Source: Dehalococcoidia bacterium (GTDB lineage Bacteria; Chloroflexota; Dehalococcoidia; SAR202; UBA826). Taken from it: a stretch of 9,374 nucleotides of DNA. The DNA lies in contig DTSF01000215.1 in NCBI GenBank assembly GCA_012965485.1, forward strand, positions 1 through 9,374, in the 5' to 3' direction. Below, one piece after another: positions 1 through 5,492 of the stretch. The number at the start of each line of letters is the position of its first letter. Position 1 is the stretch's first letter. The position numbers and the translations under genes are program-made. The notes beneath the pieces are model-generated. The model was not told the DNA's origin. It ran no database searches and saw only the letters and a program-made list of their open reading frames with translations.

Positions 1-30
1 GTAATCCTGAGTTAATTCGTGCGGTTTCAT
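1..30 (-). CDS. Start of an unidentified leftward gene, cut by the window edge
   Basis: Only ten codons are visible, reading MKPHELTQDY from an ATG at position 30 to the left edge without a stop. Too little remains to name a family. The case for a real gene is its promoter: a TTGACA-N17-TAAAGT element ends only 9 nt upstream of the ATG, so the transcript would start about 2-3 nt before the start codon or at it, making this a near-leaderless message. The nearest purine-rich sequence (GAGGAAAGG, minus strand) lies about 15 nt upstream, too far for normal Shine-Dalgarno use and largely inside the promoter spacer. Alternative: the true start codon lies further left and this is leader sequence. 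Confidence 0.35.
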   Translation of the reverse strand, partial: MKPHELTQDY

Positions 31-39
31 AGCGCGCAA

Positions 40-68
40 ACTTTACCTTTCCTCAACCGACATGTCAA
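40..68 (-). promoter_or_regulatory. Sigma-70-type promoter, leftward
   Basis: On the minus strand there is a perfect -35 TTGACA (68 to 63), a 17-nt spacer and a -10 of TAAAGT (45 to 40; 4 of 6 matches to TATAAT). The same hexamers with the same spacing recur upstream of the enolase-superfamily gene at 5422-5450, which supports this as the housekeeping promoter form of the organism. It drives the gene whose start is at position 30. Confidence 0.5.
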
Positions 69-75
69 ATTGAGG
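51..75. promoter_or_regulatory. Nested palindrome over the leftward promoter, possible operator
   Basis: CCTCAA (51-56) is inverted as TTGAGG (70-75). Inside it lies the perfect 8-nt palindrome GACATGTC (59-66), almost concentric with the outer arms (centres 63 and 62.5). Outer arms can be extended with TTT/AAA if a two-base bulge is allowed. The dyad covers the -35 hexamer and much of the spacer of the promoter at 40-68, the classic place for a repressor dimer. No T-tract follows on either strand, so an intrinsic terminator is unlikely. No regulator gene is visible beside it. Confidence 0.35.
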
Positions 76-133
76 GGAAATAGAAAAATAAATCATCCGC
101 TTCAGCAAAAGAAAATCCGTTTTTTATTTTTGA

Positions 134-382
134 CTAATTATCAGCTTTGAATATCTTAAGTTTCCCGAATATAACAAAGGACGTCTCGCCCATGAAGCTA
201 GGCGTGACCAAGGAAATCCGAAGGTACCCAATATTGAAAATTTCGATTTCGACAACCCACTGAATAGGTGGCGTATGCACAGAAACACTTTTTTCCAAAG
301 GTGGATTAATTTTGTCACGCAAGAATCCAGAAACCTTGGATAAATGACCCGATGTTAGTAATCTAAGACTTGGTATACCCAA
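134..382 (-). CDS. Doubtful small hypothetical ORF downstream of the methyltransferase
   Basis: An 82-codon open frame starts inside the last codons of the methyltransferase gene (28-nt overlap) and ends with TAG at 134-136. I recognise no family. The second half alternates hydrophobic and polar residues (WVVEIEIF, YLRISLV, SFVIFGKLKIF), which looks like beta strands and more protein-like than the competing frame at 124-318. I see no good ribosome binding site, and a stem-loop at 294-340 falls within it. It could be a real small protein translated by coupling, the degraded tail of an old gene, or chance. Apart from this frame and the hairpin, I see nothing supportable in 76-354. Confidence 0.2.
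   Translation of the reverse strand: MGIPSLRLLTSGHLSKVSGFLRDKINPPLEKSVSVHTPPIQWVVEIEIFNIGYLRISLVTPSFMGETSFVIFGKLKIFKADN
294..340. repeat. Stem-loop just after the methyltransferase stop
   Basis: TGGATT (302-307) pairs with AATCCA (324-329), and the flanking TCCAAAGG (294-301) pairs with CCTTGGA (334-340) with one bulged base, separated by a one-sided GAAA loop (330-333). It begins 14 nt past the methyltransferase stop in the direction of transcription, so it may mark the 3' end of that message. In that direction it is followed by six A, not T, so it is not a standard intrinsic terminator. Confidence 0.3.
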
Positions 383-993
383 ACTTGATGCATAACGTCA
401 GGTTCTCCAACGGGCAACGGTCGGAATTCCTCACTAACCTCTATAATTTTCCAGAAATTTTTCGTTGCCATCTCTTCTTGTTTTTCTTTGAACCCATTAT
501 TTAAATACACATCAGTTCGTATTGTGAATACAATATATCCGTTAGGTTTGGTGATTCTCACCAGTTCGTCAAAAGATTCAGGGGTGGCGTGCCCTAGGGT
601 CATTACTCCCACACTAATCACGGCGTCGAATACGGCAGAATCATATCCCAGAGGTTCACCAAGGGTCATTTGATCAAGCTGTGCGTAAATGCCTTTTCGG
701 TCAGCCTGTTCCAGCATACCTTTTGACATATCCATTCCTGTTAAATTTTGGAATCCATGCGTAGCTAATGCCATACCAACTAGGCCGGTTCCTGCTCCGG
801 CATCAAGCACGAGCGAGCCGGGTCCAATATGTTTGGCTAGGAAATCGGCTGCTGTTTTGGGTGCAGTCCAGCCGAAACCTTCTGTCAAATCTTTATCGTA
901 ATCTTTGGACCATTCGTCGTACTTTTCAGTTAATTCTGAGTTATTCCTAGAGGAATAGACCCATTGGACGCGGTTCTGACCTTGTTCTGGCAT
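355..993 (-). CDS. Class I SAM-dependent methyltransferase, METTL27 (WBSCR27)-like
   Basis: A 212-residue soluble, presumably cytoplasmic class I methyltransferase. Motif I, the glycine-rich SAM loop, is VLDAGAGTG at 62-70. The acidic residue that binds the ribose of SAM is D88 in TGMDMS, and the strand-4 region is FDAVISVGVMTLGH (122-135), followed by ELVRITKPNGYIVFT (143-157). The N-terminal WVYSS...YDEWSKDYDKDL segment (11-36), the TAPK after it and the GVMTLGH stretch resemble the METTL27/Williams-Beuren-27 group rather than UbiE or the generic Methyltransf_11 group. The substrate is unknown in that group, and I would not assign one. The start is supported by GAGG (1003-1000, minus strand) 6 nt before the ATG. 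The gene is divergent from the flavoenzyme unit and appears monocistronic; nothing ties it functionally to its neighbours. Confidence 0.9.
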   Translation of the reverse strand: MPEQGQNRVQWVYSSRNNSELTEKYDEWSKDYDKDLTEGFGWTAPKTAADFLAKHIGPGSLVLDAGAGTGLVGMALATHGFQNLTGMDMSKGMLEQADRKGIYAQLDQMTLGEPLGYDSAVFDAVISVGVMTLGHATPESFDELVRITKPNGYIVFTIRTDVYLNNGFKEKQEEMATKNFWKIIEVSEEFRPLPVGEPDVMHQVWVYQVLDY

Positions 994-1123
994 TCATATC
1001 CTCAAATATTCCCAATGTGGTTTTACTATACTTATCGGTTAGGTTAACAGAATGTGTCTTCATGATTTCTTTTACTATATAAGTTGATGTATTAACATGA
1101 GTCGCGTTTTGATAGGAGGAACA
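994..1123. promoter_or_regulatory. Divergent intergenic region with two copies of TTTTACTATA
   Basis: This 130-nt region must hold the promoters of the leftward methyltransferase and the rightward flavoenzyme unit. The 10-mer TTTTACTATA occurs at 1021-1030 and again at 1070-1079. On the minus strand each copy gives a TATAGT -10-like box. On the plus strand the first extends to TATACT (1027-1032) and the second to TATATAAG (1076-1083). I found no convincing -35 at 16-18 nt for any of them, so the promoters are either weak, activator dependent or of another sigma class. The repeated box might itself be a regulator site. Confidence 0.3.
1114..1119 (+). promoter_or_regulatory. Ribosome binding site that fixes the oxidoreductase start
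   Basis: AGGAGG lies 4 nt before the ATG at 1124. An upstream in-frame ATG at 1097 would add nine residues (MSRVLIGGT), but those codons contain this very Shine-Dalgarno sequence and the 1097 ATG has none of its own. Family proteins begin right at the first beta strand, as MKIGIS does here. Confidence 0.75.
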
Positions 1124-1975
1124 ATGAAAATTGGTATTAGTATGAGTGCGACAGCCTCGATGGGAGATTTCGGGGTAATAGCCAGTAAGATTGAAGATTT
1201 AGGTTTCGATTCAGTATGGTTACCAGAACATCCGGTAATGCCTGTAAATCATAAATCTGTCTACGGAGGAACTTCTGACGGTTCAATCCCAAAGCAGATG
1301 TATCTCGGGGTTAACCCCTTGATTGCTCTGTCTAGAGCCTCATCTGTAACCACAAATTTAGGAATCGGAACGGCCGTCAATTTAATTACAGAACATAATC
1401 CTTTGGATTTGGCCAAGCTAATAGCTACATTGGATTTTTATTCAGGCGGTAGGTTTTTATTTGGAATAGGTACGGGATGGTTTAGAGAAGAGGCTGAAAT
1501 TATGGGGGCTGATTTTGATCACAGATGGACCCAGGCCAGGGAATATGTTTTAGCTATGAAGGAAATTTGGACCAAAGAAGAGGCTGAATTTCATGGTAAA
1601 TATATAGATTTCCCCCCGATAATTTGCAATCCCAAACCAGCTCAGGATCCTCACCCTCCTGTGTTGTTGGGCGGGAACGCCAAAAATGTTTTGAAAAGGG
1701 TAGCAAGGTGGGGGGACGGATGGCTTCCTATTAGACTATCTCCCGAAGATATTATTAAGGCTAAACAAGAGCTTTTAGAACTTTGTGATGTTGAAGACAG
1801 GGATCCTTCTACCATTCAAATAACTATGCATAGCCTTCCACCTGATAAAGAATTGATTTCGAGGTTTGAAGAGGTTGGGGTCGATAGGGTACTTGTGGGG
1901 GTCGCTTCTGCAACACAAGAAGAAATTTTTGAGGAGCTGGAAGCGATTGCCGAATCTATTTTGGTCAATACTTAA
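1124..1975 (+). CDS. Luciferase-like (LLM) flavin/F420-dependent oxidoreductase
   Basis: A 283-residue TIM-barrel enzyme of the bacterial luciferase superfamily, cytoplasmic, using reduced FMN or coenzyme F420. It looks closest to the Rv2161c-type group (TIGR03619-like). Visible landmarks are MKIGIS at strand 1, DSVWLPEHPV (29-38), LGIGTAVNLITEHNPLDLAK (79-98) and GGRFLFGIGTGWF (108-120), the typical cofactor-binding stretch. They are followed by the FHGKY.DFPP.I.NPKP.Q.PHPP segment (156-179), GGNA (183-186) and ARWGDGWLP (194-202). Length is normal for the group. The substrate cannot be read from sequence; members reduce or oxygenate varied substrates, and F420 or FMN use is not settled here. 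It leads a rightward unit and its stop is 2 nt from the next start, so it is probably co-expressed with the acyl-CoA-dehydrogenase-like flavoprotein. Confidence 0.9.
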   Translation: MKIGISMSATASMGDFGVIASKIEDLGFDSVWLPEHPVMPVNHKSVYGGTSDGSIPKQMYLGVNPLIALSRASSVTTNLGIGTAVNLITEHNPLDLAKLIATLDFYSGGRFLFGIGTGWFREEAEIMGADFDHRWTQAREYVLAMKEIWTKEEAEFHGKYIDFPPIICNPKPAQDPHPPVLLGGNAKNVLKRVARWGDGWLPIRLSPEDIIKAKQELLELCDVEDRDPSTIQITMHSLPPDKELISRFEEVGVDRVLVGVASATQEEIFEELEAIAESILVNT

Positions 1976-1977
1976 TT

Positions 1978-3141
1978 ATGTGGCCTAAGAATGAAAAGCA
2001 AAACCAGCTTTTGGAAAAATCCCAAAAAATAGCAAATTACATATCTCCGACTTCTGTGAAACATGACCGTGATGGTTCATTTCCGCATGAGCATTTCCAA
2101 TTTATGCGCGAAGTAGGATATCTAGCGGCAGCCGTTCCGGAAAGTTATGGTGGTCCAGGCTATGGGTTGACTGATATTCTTCTAGCCCAATTTGAAATTG
2201 GTACTGGGGATGGCTCTACTGCCTTAGCGGTAGGTATGCACCATATGGTGGTTGGAGCCGAGGCGATTGCCAGAAAATGGCCCGATTCAATAAGGAAAAG
2301 AGTCTTTAGTGAAGTGGTTTCAAGTGGCGCCCTCATTAACAACATTGCCTCTGAACCAGACCTGGGATCACCTCAAGGAGGAGGAAGGCCCTCCACTACT
2401 CTAATTCCTAAAGGGGAAGGTGAGTGGGATTTGGAAGGACGCAAAACTTGGTCCACATTGGCTCCAGAGTTAACATATGCCATAACTTTTGCAGCTGTGG
2501 AAGACGGGACGGGTGATACTGCGAGGGTGTTGCAGAGGATGGATGCCAAAGGGGTTTCCGTAGAAGAGACTTGGGATTCAATGTCAATGCGCTCAACTGG
2601 ATCTCATGACATCATTTACAAAGCTGTAAGGGTAAGGGATGAGGATTTTCTATTCAGATCGAAGCATAAGAGTTCTATCGGTGACCCGATTGGGGGCTCA
2701 GCCTGGTTTCCTCTCATGACGAGTGCTGCAAATTTAGGGGTTGCAAATGCAGCTCGAAATTATGCAATAAATTTTGCCATGAATCGAAAGCCAACGGGTG
2801 CATCGGGTCCGATATCAAAAATACCTCACGTCAGGGACCAAATCGGTCGTATGGAGTCCAAACTCATCATATCTAAAAGAGCTCTATTTTCTTTTTCAGA
2901 AGACTGGGAGAATTATCCTGAATCCCAACCAGAGCTTTTGCGGGAAATCGGTACTATTAAGACAAAATCCATCGACTCAGCGATAGAAATTACAGATCTA
3001 GCGATGAAGGTAGTCGGAGGAGTAGGATTAGAAAAATCACGCCCACTTGAACGATATTTTAGAGATGTCCGGAGTGGGTTGTTTAATCCTCCTATTGAAG
3101 GTAGGGCTTTGGAGCAATTAGCCTCGGAAATATTAGATTAG
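1978..3141 (+). CDS. Acyl-CoA dehydrogenase family flavoprotein (YdbM-like)
   Basis: A 387-residue protein with the full acyl-CoA dehydrogenase layout: N-terminal helical domain with PESYGGPGYG (54-63), and a central beta domain with the flavin/substrate motif SEPDLGS (125-131), GRKTWSTLAP (154-163) and MRSTGSHDI (204-212). A C-terminal helical domain ends in GGVGLEKSRPLERYFRDVRSG (347-367). The usual reaction is FAD-dependent alpha,beta-dehydrogenation of an acyl-CoA, but the fold also includes flavin monooxygenases of the DszC type. The normal C-terminal YEGT motif is replaced by NPPIEGRALEQL (370-381), as I recall for the Bacillus YdbM-like subgroup; E374 is the best candidate for the catalytic base. 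No Shine-Dalgarno site is visible; the ATG follows the upstream TAA by 2 nt, so translation is probably coupled to the oxidoreductase. The pair may act on one substrate. Confidence 0.88.
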   Translation: MWPKNEKQNQLLEKSQKIANYISPTSVKHDRDGSFPHEHFQFMREVGYLAAAVPESYGGPGYGLTDILLAQFEIGTGDGSTALAVGMHHMVVGAEAIARKWPDSIRKRVFSEVVSSGALINNIASEPDLGSPQGGGRPSTTLIPKGEGEWDLEGRKTWSTLAPELTYAITFAAVEDGTGDTARVLQRMDAKGVSVEETWDSMSMRSTGSHDIIYKAVRVRDEDFLFRSKHKSSIGDPIGGSAWFPLMTSAANLGVANAARNYAINFAMNRKPTGASGPISKIPHVRDQIGRMESKLIISKRALFSFSEDWENYPESQPELLREIGTIKTKSIDSAIEITDLAMKVVGGVGLEKSRPLERYFRDVRSGLFNPPIEGRALEQLASEILD

Positions 3142-3160
3142 CCTAGTATGGAGTAATTAC

Positions 3161-3988
3161 ATGCCAATCCGCTTTATCCAAATGGCAGACCCTCAATTTG
3201 GGATGTTCTCTTCCATTAGCAAGTTGACGGAAGAGGAAGCAATTTCAAGGTCGCGTGAAGGATTGACCCTTCGCTATGTGGAACAGGAATTTGATGGGTT
3301 TGCACCTGAGACAAAACTATTCACAAAGGCTATTCAGCACACGAATGAATACAAACCTGATTTTGTGGTTATATGCGGAGATATGGTCAATGAAGCAGAC
3401 TCAGATGATCAGAGAAAGGAACTGTTCAGGATAACTTCTCAATTAAACAAAGACATCCCGATCTACTGGGTGGCTGGGAACCATGATGTTGGTAATACTC
3501 CAACCCCAGAGACCTTGAATAGCTACAGAAAGTTATTTGGTCAAGATAATTACTCATTTCAAATCGAAAATGATTACTTCATCACCATCAATAGCTCGGT
3601 ATGCTCGGATCCCTCCCTAATCCCTGGGGAATGGGATTCATTAATTGGGTTTTTAGAAAATGAACTCGAGAAAGCATCAAATATGGATGCAACCCATAAA
3701 ATAGTTTTTCTTCATCACCCCTTGTTTTTAGAAACCCCAGATGAGCCAGATAATTATTTCGTTATCCCTTTCCCGAGGAGGCAGGAAATTATCTCTCTTT
3801 TGGATCAAAATAAGGCCTCTGCCGTGTTTTCGGGCCATCTTCATAGAAATAACTATCGAAACCTTAAGGGGATCGAATATGTTTCGACAGGCCCGGTTGG
3901 ATATCCATTAGCCCACGACCCATCCGGTATCAGAATTGTCGATCTAGACGGTACGGGGTTAAGGCACCATTATTTGAGTTTGGAATAA
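3161..3988 (+). CDS. Calcineurin-like metallophosphoesterase, CPPED1-like
   Basis: A 275-residue metallophosphoesterase with all expected metal motifs: D10-P-Q12, GD at 73-74, GNHD at 106-109, HH at 185-186 and GHLH at 225-228. The first motif is DPQFG, with Gln in place of the usual His of DxH, a mark of the CPPED1 group. Further matches to my memory of animal CPPED1 are GNHDVGNTPTPET, the HPLFLE...D..DNYF stretch (186-200), FSGHLHRN and the ending DPSGIRIV...HHYLSLE. Vertebrate CPPED1 is a protein phosphatase acting on Akt; the bacterial substrate is unknown and may well be a small molecule or nucleotide. There is no signal peptide, so it is cytoplasmic. TGGAG (3149-3153) sits 7 nt before the ATG. 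It follows the flavoprotein gene by 19 nt, so it is likely the third gene of that operon. Confidence 0.9.
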   Translation: MPIRFIQMADPQFGMFSSISKLTEEEAISRSREGLTLRYVEQEFDGFAPETKLFTKAIQHTNEYKPDFVVICGDMVNEADSDDQRKELFRITSQLNKDIPIYWVAGNHDVGNTPTPETLNSYRKLFGQDNYSFQIENDYFITINSSVCSDPSLIPGEWDSLIGFLENELEKASNMDATHKIVFLHHPLFLETPDEPDNYFVIPFPRRQEIISLLDQNKASAVFSGHLHRNNYRNLKGIEYVSTGPVGYPLAHDPSGIRIVDLDGTGLRHHYLSLE

Positions 3989-4088
3989 ACGGGATTTGCT
4001 TGAAATGGCATGATAACAGTTCATCTTCATATAAAATTAAAAGGAAATTGCGAGTAGTCCTAGAATGTCAAAATTTCGGGAACTTATT

Positions 4089-4098
4089 GGACCGGTCC
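4089..4098. repeat. Perfect 10-nt palindrome in the convergent gap
   Basis: GGACCGGTCC is its own reverse complement, with another small palindrome (CCTAGG) directly after it. It lies in the 213-nt gap between the convergent phosphoesterase and enolase-superfamily genes. No gene that I trust lies in 3989-4201. The palindrome may be a protein site or part of 3' end structure; there is no direct evidence for either. Confidence 0.2.
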
Positions 4099-4156
4099 CT
4101 AGGATTGGATTGGGTCGCATCTACTATCCCAAAAGACCTTAGATTTCTGGGGTTGC

Positions 4157-4194
4157 CTGGGGAATAACCGAGATCACATCTTATTATCCCCCAG
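4157..4194. terminator. Long hairpin between convergent genes, probable bidirectional 3' end
   Basis: CTGGGGAATAA (4157-4167) pairs with TTATCCCCCAG (4184-4194) in 10 of 11 positions. The loop holds a second small stem, AGAT-CAC-ATCT (4171-4181). The structure starts 8 nt beyond the stop of the leftward enolase-superfamily gene and would also serve transcripts from the rightward operon. Neither side has a T-tract, so either it stops polymerase inefficiently, or it protects or marks the RNA end with help from Rho or a nuclease. Confidence 0.4.
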
Positions 4195-4201
4195 TCAGCG
4201 A

Positions 4202-5383
4202 TCAGCCTACCAAATGTTTTTCTAGAACCTTAGGGTCAAACTCTACTCCTAGACCTGGCCCTGTGGGAATTTCTATATATCCATTCTCAAAGACTATAGG
4301 ATCCCTAAATATTTTCTTATGCAAAGGTCCTTGGTTTGCTTCAGCAATCATAAAGTTTGGGGAACAAGTAGCCACCTGGATGGCCGCTGCGGCTGCCACG
4401 GGCCCACAATACATATGAGGTGCAATTACTGCATAGCTTGCCTCTGCCATAGCAGCAACTTTTTTCCCTACTAATATTCCTCCTGCTTGACCAATATCAA
4501 TCTGAATAATCTGTGCCGCCTGCTTTCTCAATACCTCAGAAAACTGAAAGATAGTGGCTAACCTCTCACCAGTAGCAATTGGAATGCTAGTATGAGCAGC
4601 TACTCTAGCCATCTCGTCTATATTTTCAGGTGAAACAGGTTCTTCAAACCAAAATGGTTGGTATGGTTCTATCGCCTTTGCAACTCTTATTGCACTGTAG
4701 GTCGTTAACTGTCCATGTGTACCTAGCCCAACCTCAAGTTCATCGCCTACAGCAGACCTTATACTCTTGAAAATATTTTCCGCATAAGTTATTTCTTTTA
4801 AACTTATATCTCTAGGAACACCAGTTATCGGATGAAAAGGATCAAACTTACATGCAGTATTACCTTCTTTGAGTAACTGCTCCGCAACAGCTCCTGCATT
4901 TTCAGGTTTCCCTTCGGGTATAGGCGGCATGTAAGCATACGCTCTGAGCTTATCCCAACACTTCCCACCAAGCATATTGTAAATTGGTTGATTATTAGCT
5001 TTACCTACAATATCCCATAAGGCCATCTCTATTCCTGATATAACCATTCCGAAGTGTAGACTGGGTAATCTGTAATCATGTCTACCGGCATACATATCGT
5101 AGTAAATCTTTTCAATATTGAAGGGATCTTGACCTATAACAAAAGCCTCAACTGTTTCGTGAACTAACTCTATTTGAGATTTAAAATCCTTCCAGGTCAT
5201 TTTTCCAGTGAAAGAGCTTCCAGTGAGTTTTTCTCCGATTCCCACTATTCCTTCATCGGTAGATAGTTCCAAAATAAGGAAGTATTTACCGCCAACGTAC
5301 CATTGTTCAGTTTGGCCGCCTCCGCCAGTTCTTACTCCTGCTTCATTTTCGATAACATAAGTCTTTACACCTGTTACTTTCAT
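4202..5383 (-). CDS. Enolase-superfamily enzyme (mandelate racemase/galactonate dehydratase-like)
   Basis: A 393-residue protein with the N-terminal capping domain (about 1-125) and the MR/MLE barrel. By family it would abstract the alpha proton of a sugar acid or similar carboxylate and eliminate water, with Mg2+. Visible active-site pieces are ACKFDPF (177-183; KxD), THG (222-224), FEEP (246-249; second metal ligand E247), ATGERL (270-275; third ligand E273), GQAGGI (298-303), APH (321-323; His base) and AEAN (347-350). Compared with DFHGR of galactonate dehydratase, this protein has GTHGQ at 221-225, so the first metal-ligand Asp seems to be Gly221 while the catalytic His223 is kept. That may be a subgroup trait with altered chemistry or metal binding. 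The start is supported by GGGAG 5 nt upstream and a promoter at 5422-5450, so it is probably monocistronic. Confidence 0.9.
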   Translation of the reverse strand: MKVTGVKTYVIENEAGVRTGGGGQTEQWYVGGKYFLILELSTDEGIVGIGEKLTGSSFTGKMTWKDFKSQIELVHETVEAFVIGQDPFNIEKIYYDMYAGRHDYRLPSLHFGMVISGIEMALWDIVGKANNQPIYNMLGGKCWDKLRAYAYMPPIPEGKPENAGAVAEQLLKEGNTACKFDPFHPITGVPRDISLKEITYAENIFKSIRSAVGDELEVGLGTHGQLTTYSAIRVAKAIEPYQPFWFEEPVSPENIDEMARVAAHTSIPIATGERLATIFQFSEVLRKQAAQIIQIDIGQAGGILVGKKVAAMAEASYAVIAPHMYCGPVAAAAAIQVATCSPNFMIAEANQGPLHKKIFRDPIVFENGYIEIPTGPGLGVEFDPKVLEKHLVG

Positions 5384-5421
5384 AGGTTCTCCCGTTTTTC
5401 CAAAATTTACGAAGTCAAACG

Positions 5422-5450
5422 ACTTTATATTGGGTTCGGTTTAGTGTCAA
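5422..5450 (-). promoter_or_regulatory. Sigma-70-type promoter of the enolase-superfamily gene
   Basis: On the minus strand: -35 TTGACA (5450 to 5445), 17-nt spacer, -10 TAAAGT (5427 to 5422). The expected start of transcription is near 5415, leaving a leader of about 32 nt that includes the ribosome binding site. It sits in the 109-nt gap after the giant membrane protein gene, showing that the dehydratase-like gene is expressed independently of it. An overlapping TATAAA box at 5429-5424 would give only a 15-nt spacer and is the weaker reading. Confidence 0.55.
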
Positions 5451-5492
5451 TATCGGCTATATTTGAAGATTAATGGAGAGTGGCAGTTGATT

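Noticed and set aside
124..318. 64-codon minus-strand frame at the left end
   Set aside because: Competes with the 134-382 frame, is rich in Trp/Arg/Ser runs without protein-like pattern, and has no ribosome binding site or family resemblance.
294..340. Intrinsic terminator of the methyltransferase gene
   Set aside because: The hairpin is there, but it is followed by A residues rather than T in the direction of transcription, so it is listed only as a stem-loop.
688..950. Plus-strand frames opposite the methyltransferase
   Set aside because: Antisense shadows of a gene with complete SAM-binding motifs.
1097..1123. Upstream ATG extending the LLM oxidoreductase by nine residues
   Set aside because: The AGGAGG ribosome binding site lies within these codons and directly serves the ATG at 1124; family members start at the MKIGI-like first strand.
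4065..4142. 25-codon plus-strand frame MSKFRELIGPVP... in the convergent gap
   Set aside because: No ribosome binding site near the ATG, very short, no recognisable motif, and it spans the 10-nt palindrome; consistent with chance.
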